Shown: in pieces, positions 36,929 through 44,087 of the stretch | Numbering within the stretch: position 1 is the first letter of the stretch | Layout of the letters: every line of letters begins with the position of its first letter | From: Flammeovirgaceae bacterium | Lineage (GTDB): Bacteria > Bacteroidota > Bacteroidia > Cytophagales > Cyclobacteriaceae | DNA length: 64,000 nucleotides | Reading direction: 5' to 3' | Assembly (NCBI GenBank): GCA_021298355.1 | Contig: JAJTEH010000006.1 | Location: forward strand, 62,001-126,000 | The notes under the pieces: model-generated | The model's database searches: none | Told to the model about the DNA's origin: nothing | Seen by the model: only the letters and a program-made list of their open reading frames with translations | Made by a program: the position numbers and the translations under genes

Positions 36929-37941
36929 AGCAGTTTTGGATTATCAACAGAACACAAGATATAGCGTGGATTATACTACCGGGTATTCTTCCGCTTTTTT
37001 TGTTGTTGTTTTTTCCTGCTTATTTTCAACAACAGCAAGAAGTAAATTTGTTGTGGTGGCTGTTGCTTGTTGTGTTTGTTGATGTTGCCCACGTGTACAG
37101 CACCGTTTTTCGCTTTGTTTGGGAGAAAGATACGTGGCAGCAATACCGCCAACATCTTGTTTGGATTCCACTAATCAGTTTTGCATTTGGCTTTGTTCTC
37201 TTTCAATACGATGCTTTTGTTTTTTGGCGTGTGTTGGCTTATGTGGCGGTGTTTCATTTTGTAAGGCAACAATTCGGCATCTTCCGTTTGTATGGGCGGA
37301 AGGAAAAACAATCCTCTTCCCTTTTGCGCCTGGTAGAAAGTGCAGCAATTTATGCTACTACACTTTACCCGCTTGTTTATTGGCATGCGTATAAAACACA
37401 AAGCTTGCAGTGGTTTGTAGCACATGATTTTATTGCGCTGCCAACGTGGATAGAAGCAATAGCTCGTTATGCTTATTTCGTCATCCTTGTTTTGTACTGT
37501 ATTTTGCACATTCAGGTTTATCGAAGAGAAAAGATCTTCAACTTACCGAAACATTTGTTTTTAGTTGCCTCTGGTGTTTCGTGGTATGCCGGTATTGTAT
37601 GGTTGGAGGGTGACTTGCTGTTTACCTTATTTAATGTGTTGGCGCATGGTATTCCGTATATGGCGCTGGTGTACCACACAAGCACAACTAAGAATACTGT
37701 TATTAAGCATAAACAATTCGCTGTGGGTATTTTTATACTTAGTATTTTGTGTTTGGCTTATTTCGAAGAAGGTTTATGGGATTGGTTTGTGTGGCAAGAG
37801 CACGGTGCTGTGTTCTTTCAGCAGGCTAATTTTTCTTTTCACACTTCTGATGCCCTGTTGAGTTTTTTGGTACCCTTACTTGTTGTGCCACAACTTACGC
37901 ATTATATACTCGATGGTTATATCTGGAGAAAGCGGAGTTAG
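36925..37941 (+). CDS. Histidine-rich polytopic membrane protein
   Basis: A 338-residue protein with about nine membrane helices. Histidine motifs recur next to helices: DVAHVYSTVFR, FHFVRQQFGIFRLYGR, LAHGIPYMALVYH and LTHYILDGYIWR. This pattern of separated H residues at helix ends resembles membrane di-iron oxygenases, desaturases or the Blh family, although I cannot assign it to any of them. It overlaps the flavoprotein stop (ATGA) and is the last gene of the operon, so it may modify or transport the same substrate. A direct repeat-rich intergenic region follows at once. Confidence 0.7.
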   Translation: MKQFWIINRTQDIAWIILPGILPLFLLLFFPAYFQQQQEVNLLWWLLLVVFVDVAHVYSTVFRFVWEKDTWQQYRQHLVWIPLISFAFGFVLFQYDAFVFWRVLAYVAVFHFVRQQFGIFRLYGRKEKQSSSLLRLVESAAIYATTLYPLVYWHAYKTQSLQWFVAHDFIALPTWIEAIARYAYFVILVLYCILHIQVYRREKIFNLPKHLFLVASGVSWYAGIVWLEGDLLFTLFNVLAHGIPYMALVYHTSTTKNTVIKHKQFAVGIFILSILCLAYFEEGLWDWFVWQEHGAVFFQQANFSFHTSDALLSFLVPLLVVPQLTHYILDGYIWRKRS

Positions 37942-37984
37942 TGGTTGGTTGTTCGCATTTGGTTGTTGGTTTTTCGAAAGAGAC

Positions 37985-38070
37985 GTAAGTAGTACGTATG
38001 TAAATCGCTACCCCCATCTTGCGCGGATGTTACTTACGTGCCATGAATGTGTTTTCGTTGTTGGTTGTTG
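37985..38070 (+). repeat. Dispersed repeat family A, long copy
   Basis: GTAAGTAGTACGTATGTAAA, then CGCTACCCCCATCTTGCGCG and GATGTTACTTACGTGCCATG, ending in ATGTGTTTTCGTTGTTGG. A second long copy lies at 45090-45178 and shorter relatives at 17383, 18053 and 47697-47820. It is embedded between GTTGTTGGTTGTTCG-type words. Confidence 0.75.
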
Positions 38071-38078
38071 GTTGTTCG

Positions 38079-38109
38079 TAAACCTACTCAGAGTCACCCG
38101 AAGGGGACG
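38079..38109 (+). repeat. Repeat B, copy 2, with hairpin
   Basis: It begins with the 20 bases also found at 17952. TCAGAGTCACC and GGGGACGCTGA form an imperfect stem (9 of 11 pairs) around CGAA. This could be a small RNA hairpin or a mobile repeat end. Confidence 0.5.
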
Positions 38110-38226
38110 CTGAACTTTTTATCAATCACGCCCAGTTATATGGTATTACCAGCCAGGAAATGATTTATAAATTATCATTGGCACGCGTGCGCCAGCGAGG
38201 GATCGAAACGGTTAGCTGTTACGGCT

Positions 38227-38835
38227 TTATTTAATTATTGTCCCACTTAACAAATTGACTTTCTCAGAAAAAGGATTTCCTGACAATCTGCGAAATGATA
38301 CAATCTGCCCCGTGTGCCACAAGCAGTCAGAAATTGGTCCATTGATATGATTCCAAAATGGATACTCAATCAATATTTCTCCCTGCTTAAATTTTAATGT
38401 ATACTTGGTCAAATCGTCATCACTACTTTTTTTCAAAATGTTACTTGCCAATTTAAAATTTTCCAGTGTCTTTTTTCGCATTTCGTTAAATGGAAGTCGT
38501 GGACTTTGATCGGAAGTATTTATAGTTTCAGTTGCCGCATTCCTAATCATTACAGACATTTCATAAATGTGTTCAATAGTTTCGATTGTCGATCGTGTGT
38601 CTTTGTCTGGCTTATATGTCAAATCCTCGTCTCTCAGTCCAGCGGTCGCCCAATAAAAGCGAAACCCAAGGCCATCGATAAGTCGAGAAGCAACATTGCC
38701 TGCTGTATAATTTTCTGGATTAGCAGGAATTTCTGAATAGGGTAATTTGTTGTCTAAAGGTTCCTTATTTTTTTGGTCTTGTCCCTTTACCGAATTAATG
38801 GTCAAAATTGCCGTTAGAAGTAAAATTGATTTCAT
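38227..38835 (-). CDS. Secreted DinB-superfamily protein
   Basis: A 202-residue protein with a signal peptide (MKSILLLTAILTINSVKGQ) and a four-helix DinB_2 fold. Probable metal-ligand histidines are in TIETIEHIYEMS, FWNHINGP and LWHTGQIVSFRR. The family binds metals, with mostly unknown reactions. This is unrelated to the polymerase also called DinB. It is the first of a run of minus-strand genes separated by structured repeats, and its stop directly abuts a GTTACGGC-type end like those of the attC-like elements. Confidence 0.78.
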   Translation of the reverse strand: MKSILLLTAILTINSVKGQDQKNKEPLDNKLPYSEIPANPENYTAGNVASRLIDGLGFRFYWATAGLRDEDLTYKPDKDTRSTIETIEHIYEMSVMIRNAATETINTSDQSPRLPFNEMRKKTLENFKLASNILKKSSDDDLTKYTLKFKQGEILIEYPFWNHINGPISDCLWHTGQIVSFRRLSGNPFSEKVNLLSGTIIK

Positions 38836-38896
38836 TGTCTGAGTTGATAAAATTTATCATCTAGTTCTGCCTTTTTTCGTCAGCACGCGGCTTGCG

Positions 38897-39023
38897 CCCA
38901 ACGTGAGTGCATAAGGCGTGGCGGTTTTCGAAGCCGCGTCCTGTGCAACGAAACCAAACGTTGAACGAAGATAAAACTTTAAATTAACTCGTCACGGCAC
39001 CATTGCAGAAACATGTAGTTGTG
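38897..39023 (-). repeat. attC-like structured element 1
   Basis: The left half reads CCCAAC, 4 bases, GTGCATAA, 4 bases, TGGCGG, then TTTTCGAAGCCGCGTC. This matches element 2 (39672) in words and exact spacing, and element 3 (41832) in TTTTCGAAGCCG. The right half ends near GTTGTG (39018-39023). It lies just beyond the 3' end of the isochorismatase pseudogene, the place an integron recombination site would occupy. Confidence 0.55.
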
Positions 39024-39046
39024 CATTCGCTTTTTAATGTCACACT

Positions 39047-39618
39047 TTAAATGTTCTGTTTTAAAAAGTCCGTTGTTACAACAGTTGCAAACTCACCGTT
39101 CAAACTTGCTAAAGCAGTATCGTGAATTATTTCTGCTGAAAATATTTATCCATCCATTCCTATTTTGTTAAAAGTAGCTGTTGCGTCAGAAACCAGAAAA
39201 GTGTCAAAACCAAAAATTCCTGCCATTCTGGTTGTCGTAGAAACGCAATGGTCGGTTGTTAAACCAACAATTACAAGTTTTGTTATCTTCTCGTTGTCAA
39301 GTCGCTCTTTTAAGTCTGTACCAATAAATGCACTATTTACATTCTTTTTGATAATCGGCTCTCCAGCAATTGGTTTTACAATATCTTTAAACTCGTTCCC
39401 TTCATTTGTTTCATTTAGCAAAGAGGTCGGTGTTGAAGAACAATGTTTGATATGAAAAATTGGAAGTTGATTCTTTCTCCAAAGTTCCAAAAGTTCTCCT
39501 GCTTTATTCTCTGCATCAAGATTGTTTCTTTGTCCACCCCAGAATTCTAAATTATCAAAACCTTTTTTTGGATGTCAATTAAAATTAGTGCTGGGTTGTC
39601 TGATTTTGAAATGCTCAT
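39047..39618 (-). pseudogene. Broken isochorismatase-family hydrolase
   Basis: The N-terminus starts at ATG 39618 with MSISKSDNPALILIDIQ. It then loses frame at a run of seven A (39563-39569 on the plus strand); restoring frame gives GFDNLEFWGGQRNN and continues into an intact middle part with the nucleophile region GLTTDHCVSTTTRMAG. A further in-frame stop (39146-39148) interrupts the C-terminus, after which the same frame still reads AEIIHDTALASLNGEFATVV. Two lesions make a non-functional gene likely; the homopolymer lesion alone could be a sequencing error. It hydrolysed or would have hydrolysed an isochorismate- or nicotinamide-like substrate. Confidence 0.82.
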
Positions 39619-39671
39619 TTTATACTTTTTCTAGTTATTCTGTGTATACATTGGCAGTCTAAAGTGACGCA

Positions 39672-39800
39672 CAACGTTCGTGCATAAGTAGTGGCGGGAA
39701 ATCGAAGCACAAAAGCTGATATTATTACTAAAGTTTAATTGAAAAACTGCCATTGATTTATGCACTTCAGCCCGCCTGACGCAAAACCCGTGTTAACGGC
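39672..39800 (-). repeat. attC-like structured element 2
   Basis: The left half is ACAAC, GTTC, GTGCATAA (39680-39687), GTAG, TGGC (39692-39695). The right half is GCCA (39749-39752), 5 bases, TTATGCAC (39758-39765), then CCCGCC and GTTAACGG. The inner arms pair in nested order. The element sits directly after the 3' end of the FAD oxidase gene (39809). Confidence 0.6.
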
Positions 39801-39808
39801 TGTTTTTT

Positions 39809-41272
39809 CTATTTGTAATGTTCGTAAAATTTGTTGTTAAATATTTCGTCTGGGTCATATTTTAGTTTTAGTTCAAAAAATTTGTATGCGTTTGGATAAG
39901 ATTTTCCCATTTTGTCTTTGCCAATGTGTAAGCGATAAGGCAAGTAAAACGTACCTTCGTTTTTTAATGCAATGTCAACAAGTTGATTTGTCAAGATTTT
40001 CATTTCTTTTTCTTGTTCGTCTGTTTTCTTTTGATTGAACAATAATACAAAACCAAAAACATTTTCTCGTGCATAAGTTAAAAAGCTGTCGTTATCTTTT
40101 CGAACGCCACGAATAGTAATGTTTAATAAATCTATTTTTGAGTTTTTTAAAATAGGTTTTATATCGTTGATGAATTGGGTGAAATTCTTTTCAGGAATAA
40201 AATATTCGTGAAGTAAGTCAGTTGAAGAAGTGTCTTTGTTTTCAATTAGTGAAACGTGGTCGTTTAAAAGTTCGTTTCTTGAATAAATTTCGTTTTTAGA
40301 AACTTTGTTCATTCCCGTTTCTAAATCCCAACGAAGTCGTTTTCCATACTCGCTGTTTACACTTCCCCTAAAAACTAATCTTTGAGCTTCGGTGCTTTTT
40401 TCGTTTTGTAAAGGTGGAATTGCAGCTTCAACTTTTTCAAAGAAGTTTAATGTAGCCTCTTCTAAAAAATGCTTGTCGGAAATTCGTAACCTTCCAAATA
40501 CAAGATTTACATCAGGATTGTCTGAAACATATTTTTTATAATAGTCAACATAGTTGTCAGGACTTAAACGAATGTATTTGTATTGTAAAGAAATATTCTC
40601 TACAACTTTAAGTTTCACGTCTAAAATAACGCCAAACAAGCCGTAACCACCAATTACCAAATTAAAAAGTTCTTGGTTTTCATGTCTGCTGCAATTTATG
40701 ACTTCTCCGTTTTGTGTCAGCAAAGAAAACGAAATTACGCTTGCAGAAATTGGAGGTAAGTCTTTTTGCCAACCGTGTCCGTTCACACTAATTGAACCGC
40801 CAACTGAAAACGAACTAAATGCTTGCATTATCGCAATGGATTTTCCGTATTTGTCTACATATTTCAGTGCGTCTTCCCATAAAGCACCTGAACCAATTGT
40901 CAAAACATTGTTTACTGTGTCTAGCTCCATTTGTTTGTATGGAAGCATATTTAAAACAATTCCGTTTGGATAAATGGTGTGTCCACCCATAGTATGTTTT
41001 GCACCTGCAATAGAAATTTTCAAGCCCTTTTCTTTTGCATATTTCAAGATGTATCTGAGTTGATTTTCAATTTCTTTTTTGTTGTTTGGGACTTGAATTA
41101 TTGTATCAACTTTGGTTAAGTTTAATTGGCTTGCATCATTTATATAGCCGTGTGGTATTGCCTGTGTTCTGTTGTTTTCAGTCCATTTTGTTTTTAGGAT
41201 ATGGAATGTCGGAACAGACAGAAATATTATTACTGTTAAAAGTCCGATTAACCAAAGATATTTTTTCTTCAT
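39809..41272 (-). CDS. FAD-dependent oxidase (PCMH/FAD_binding_4 type)
   Basis: A 487-residue flavoprotein with an N-terminal anchor helix (about 5-25). The FAD-binding PCMH domain follows: KISIAGAKHTMGGHTIYPNG, TIGSGALWEDALKYVD, SFSVGGSISVNGHGWQ and VIGGYGLFGVILDVKLKV. The C-terminal half is the substrate domain, ending YDPDEIFNNKFYEHY, resembling aldonolactone/alditol oxidases and their relatives. The substrate is probably a sugar alcohol, lactone or similar, unproven. It is flanked by attC-like element 2 at its 3' side and a truncated element at its 5' side, so it behaves like a gene cassette. Confidence 0.82.
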   Translation of the reverse strand: MKKKYLWLIGLLTVIIFLSVPTFHILKTKWTENNRTQAIPHGYINDASQLNLTKVDTIIQVPNNKKEIENQLRYILKYAKEKGLKISIAGAKHTMGGHTIYPNGIVLNMLPYKQMELDTVNNVLTIGSGALWEDALKYVDKYGKSIAIMQAFSSFSVGGSISVNGHGWQKDLPPISASVISFSLLTQNGEVINCSRHENQELFNLVIGGYGLFGVILDVKLKVVENISLQYKYIRLSPDNYVDYYKKYVSDNPDVNLVFGRLRISDKHFLEEATLNFFEKVEAAIPPLQNEKSTEAQRLVFRGSVNSEYGKRLRWDLETGMNKVSKNEIYSRNELLNDHVSLIENKDTSSTDLLHEYFIPEKNFTQFINDIKPILKNSKIDLLNITIRGVRKDNDSFLTYARENVFGFVLLFNQKKTDEQEKEMKILTNQLVDIALKNEGTFYLPYRLHIGKDKMGKSYPNAYKFFELKLKYDPDEIFNNKFYEHYK

Positions 41273-41299
41273 GCTTTATTATCGTAGTGGTCGTCTGCA

Positions 41300-41333
41300 A
41301 AACAGCCGCCAGCGGTCTGTGTATGCAGTTGGA
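41300..41333 (-). repeat. Truncated attC-like half-site
   Basis: GCCGCCAGCGGTCTGTGTAT, followed by GCAGTTGG, matches the left arm of element 5 (GCCAACGGTCTGTGTATGCG at 43993). No matching right arm is present before the next gene end at 41384. Confidence 0.5.
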
Positions 41334-41383
41334 TGTTTTTTAATTGAGTACATTTCTTCTTTCAAATTAAATTATCTCATAAA

Positions 41384-41773
41384 TTAATCGAGTGTAATAT
41401 TAATATCTTCGTCCTCAATCTTTTGTTTATTTTTCATTATCATATCTACTAATTTATTCTTTAAATCTATTGAATTCTCCCAAAATTCTGCCCTCGAATT
41501 CACTACAGAAAGTAATAAGTCACCTTTATAAAAATCTCCTTCTGCTAGTATATTCTCTTCCAATTTTTCAAGTGCGAGTGGAATCAAATAATTCAAACTT
41601 TCGTTTTGTCCAATCATAAGTCTTAAGTCTTCAATTGTGAAATCTTCTAAAGGTAATTTACGTAATACTTTTATTCTCTTTAGGAGTCTGCTATCAGAAT
41701 CAAAACTTAGCCATTCATGTTTTTCAAGATTTTCTAATGTCTTTTGTTTCCAATTGTTTTCTAGTTTTATCAT
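41384..41773 (-). CDS. CdiI-like contact-dependent inhibition immunity protein
   Basis: A 129-residue cytoplasmic protein. LPLEDFTIEDLRLMIGQNES, then LNYLIPLALEKLEENILAEG and DFYKGDLLLSVV, are the typical central block of a family of CdiI immunity proteins that neutralise CdiA toxin tips. No CdiA/CdiB or other toxin gene is adjacent, so it is an orphan immunity gene: it could protect against neighbours' toxins or be a relic. The specific Pfam subfamily is from memory. Confidence 0.75.
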   Translation of the reverse strand: MIKLENNWKQKTLENLEKHEWLSFDSDSRLLKRIKVLRKLPLEDFTIEDLRLMIGQNESLNYLIPLALEKLEENILAEGDFYKGDLLLSVVNSRAEFWENSIDLKNKLVDMIMKNKQKIEDEDINITLD

Positions 41774-41831
41774 AATAACAACTTTGAATTATTATAATGC
41801 AGTTCATAAGTTTTTATGTTATTTCAATTGC

Positions 41832-41945
41832 ATGCAACGTTTGTGTTTCTGCAGTGGTGCCTTTTCGAAGCCGTGTCTTTAGTCCTCCGTTAAATTAATT
41901 AACTTTTTTTGTCAGTAGTGCGGTGGAGCATTTTTCCTTTACTTC
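41832..41945 (-). repeat. attC-like structured element 3 (degenerate)
   Basis: ATGCAACGTTTGTGTTTCTG, then CAGTGGTGCC, then TTTTCGAAGCCGTGTC: the left half and the TTTTCGAAGCCG word match element 1 in order and spacing. The right half (GTCAGTAGTGCGGTGGAGCA) is not a clean complement. It lies downstream of the DUF1016 gene's 3' end (42040). Confidence 0.45.
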
Positions 41946-42039
41946 ATTGTCCGCTTACACTAAACTAAGCACACTTATTGGCTGGCTTTGGATGACGGCA
42001 GGATGTGTGGCCAGGCAATGTGTGTGCGAACGCTCTCAA

Positions 42040-43659
42040 CTATTTCTGATTTTGTATTCGTTCAATGTTTTGTACAACGTCATCAGCAATTAATTCAGCA
42101 AACGCTTCAGTTACTTGTTCAAGGTCTTCTTCTGTCCAAGGCTGGTCATACAATCGCTCAGTTAAAAGCAGTTCTTGTGAGGTTGATACTTTTATGTGAT
42201 AGAAGTATTGGTAAAGTTCGAATTTCAGGTCTTTCCAGATGTTAAATGTTTTTGTCCCTGATTTTACATGTCCTTGTAAGTTTACGTGTATTCCAAGTCG
42301 ATGTACACTCTCTTTTAGTAGCTTTGCTTCTAAATCAACTTCTGTCGTATAATTATACTGCTCATTAATAATTCTTGAAATGGTGTTAGTTTTAAAATCG
42401 TCAATAAGTGAGGCTAGTCGTTTTTTTAGTCGTTCTATCAAATTGGGAAGCGTCTCACTAAAGAGAATAGTAGTAATCTCCTTATCCCTTTCTTTTAAAG
42501 ACTTGCCCTTCATCTGCTTGGTGAGTTCCTTTATTCGGTCGAGCTTGGCATCAAGAGGCCGTTTTGGAGTTTTCAGTTCTTTTTCCAACTCTGCTTCCAG
42601 TTCCTCGACTGTTGGCATTTGGCCTTTCAATTGCTTTGGTAACGTATTAATTAATTCATACTCTGCTACACCAATTGGGGATTGAATTCCGGTCAATGCA
42701 AATTTGACCACAGTCTCGTTAGGTGTCTTACATAAGAGCACGCCAATAGTTGGTTTGTCGTCAGCACCTTTTATTTGTTGGTCAATGGTATTGATATAAA
42801 AATTTAACTTCCCCGCATATTCAGGCATGAAATCACCGACTTTTAATTCAAACACGATAAAGCAATGAAGGTGATAATTGTAAAAGAGTAAGTCTAGAAA
42901 GAAGTCGTCACCGTTTACAACTAAATTTCGCTGGTTGCCCACAAATGCAAAGCCTCTTCCTAATTCTAATAAGAACTTTTTGATGTGCTGGATAAGCGCC
43001 TTTTCTAATTCGCGTTCATGTACCTCTTCTTCAATGCCAAGAAAATCAAATACATAAGGGTTCTTAAAAGTTTCGCGTGCTAGATCGGATTGGTATTTCG
43101 GAAGTGTTTGCTCAAAATTGGTAATTGCCTTGCCTTGCCGATTGTACAAATCACTTTCAATCTGGTGAACAAGTAACGTTTTGCTCCATCCGTTTTGAAT
43201 GCACTTCTGGGCATAGAAAAGTCGTTCTTCAACTGTGGGTAACTTGTCTAGCAACACTATATTATGTGTCCATGGAAGCTGCCCAACTAGTTTTTCCAAT
43301 TGTGCAGCCATTGGTTGCACAATTTCATTCCCTTGGCTTTCAGCGCTTTGTAATTGTGCAATTGAAGACTGCACAAATTGAGGGTACGAATCAGCAAACG
43401 CTCTCATGTACTTTAGATTTCGAATAGAAAGCCCCTTCATGTCCTCGAACTCAATTTTCAAATCAGCAGCTAGTCGGTCAATAATCTTGGCTCCCCAACC
43501 CAGTTTTTTTTGCTGCTCTAAAATGGTTTGTCCAATCTCCCAATACACCTGAAGAAGCTGCGCATTCACCACTACCGAAGCACGAAGACGTGCCTGCCTA
43601 ATTTTTTCCTTAAGGTTCTGCAGAATTTGTCCGTAACTTTTATCTAGCTCAGAACTCAT
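42040..43659 (-). CDS. DUF1016/YhcG-type PDDEXK nuclease with long C-terminal extension
   Basis: Starting at MSSELDKSYG (ATG at 43659; a longer frame begins at 43713), it has the DUF1016 N-terminal helical domain (VYWEIGQTILEQQ, GWGAKIIDRLAADL, LSIRNLKYMRAFADSYP, QLPWTHNIVLLDKL). A PDDEXK nuclease follows, with FFLDLLFYNYHLHCFIVFELK and EYAGKLNFYI. Known YhcG proteins end about there, near 350-375 residues. This one continues for roughly 170 residues with charged coiled-coil and alpha/beta sequence (KQMKGKSLKERDKEI..., ending ELIADDVVQNI). DUF1016 proteins occur in defence islands and type I restriction loci; the role here is unproven. Confidence 0.88.
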   Translation of the reverse strand: MSSELDKSYGQILQNLKEKIRQARLRASVVVNAQLLQVYWEIGQTILEQQKKLGWGAKIIDRLAADLKIEFEDMKGLSIRNLKYMRAFADSYPQFVQSSIAQLQSAESQGNEIVQPMAAQLEKLVGQLPWTHNIVLLDKLPTVEERLFYAQKCIQNGWSKTLLVHQIESDLYNRQGKAITNFEQTLPKYQSDLARETFKNPYVFDFLGIEEEVHERELEKALIQHIKKFLLELGRGFAFVGNQRNLVVNGDDFFLDLLFYNYHLHCFIVFELKVGDFMPEYAGKLNFYINTIDQQIKGADDKPTIGVLLCKTPNETVVKFALTGIQSPIGVAEYELINTLPKQLKGQMPTVEELEAELEKELKTPKRPLDAKLDRIKELTKQMKGKSLKERDKEITTILFSETLPNLIERLKKRLASLIDDFKTNTISRIINEQYNYTTEVDLEAKLLKESVHRLGIHVNLQGHVKSGTKTFNIWKDLKFELYQYFYHIKVSTSQELLLTERLYDQPWTEEDLEQVTEAFAELIADDVVQNIERIQNQK

Positions 43660-43742
43660 ATTCGATCTTTTTAAATTTCTACTTGCTGACAAAATACGGA
43701 ATTTGAGACTCAAAACCGCTCCTTCGCTTAGGATGGGTGGAG

Positions 43743-43802
43743 TTTGGCTCTTGCCATAGCTTTGGTGTCGAATGGGTTTGAGCGGCTATGGCATGTGCCA
43801 AA
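43743..43802. repeat. attC-like structured element 4 (compact, perfect arms)
   Basis: Two nested pairs of perfect arms: TTTGGC (43743-43748) with GCCAAA (43797-43802), and GCCATAGC (43753-43760) with GCTATGGC (43785-43792), separated by symmetric 4-base bulges (TCTT and ATGT). This two-box geometry with small bulges is what folded integron attC sites look like. No gene lies between it and element 5. Confidence 0.6.
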
Positions 43803-43990
43803 TGCGTGGGGCAACTCGAAGCACAATCTTCTTAAAAATGCGAAGGGTCGGCTGTATTATTTTTAGGTCCGTCCCGCGTTCTAATTTTTTCAAAGTCCAA
43901 GTTTTCCGAAGCCGTTCACTTGGTCCCTGTGTGAAATCTTGTTAGTAGAGTGTCCCCCGTTAGATGACCAAATTGTCCGGGGCCCTGTTA
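43803..43990. other. Gene-free segment between two attC-like elements
   Basis: No open reading frame of note. It contains CAAGTTTTCCGAAGCCGTTC, similar to the TTTTCGAAGCCG word of elements 1 and 3, and a GTCCCCCG...CCGGGGCC inverted pair. It could be the remnant of a lost cassette. Confidence 0.35.
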
Positions 43991-44080
43991 CTGCCAACGG
44001 TCTGTGTATGCGCTGTGGCTATCCTATCTTATAAAGTTAAAACTATTTTCAAAGCCATAGCGCATACATGTTGTTGCCAG
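43991..44080 (-). repeat. attC-like structured element 5 (best example)
   Basis: Outer arms CTGCCAAC (43991-43998) and GTTGCCAG (44073-44080) pair at 7 of 8 positions. Inner arms TGTATGCGCTGTGGCT (44005-44020) and AGCCATAGCGCATACA (44053-44068) pair at 15 of 16. Bulges of 6 and 4 bases separate them, around a 32-base loop. The element begins 8 bases beyond the stop of the next minus-strand gene. Bounding by YAAC/GTT-type ends fits a recombination site of the attC kind. Confidence 0.7.
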
Positions 44081-44087
44081 CTGTTTG

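Noticed and set aside
38160..38226. tRNA-like GAGGGATCGAAACGG sequence
   Set aside because: No acceptor, anticodon or T-arm pairing can be assembled; it is more likely part of a repeat or half-site.
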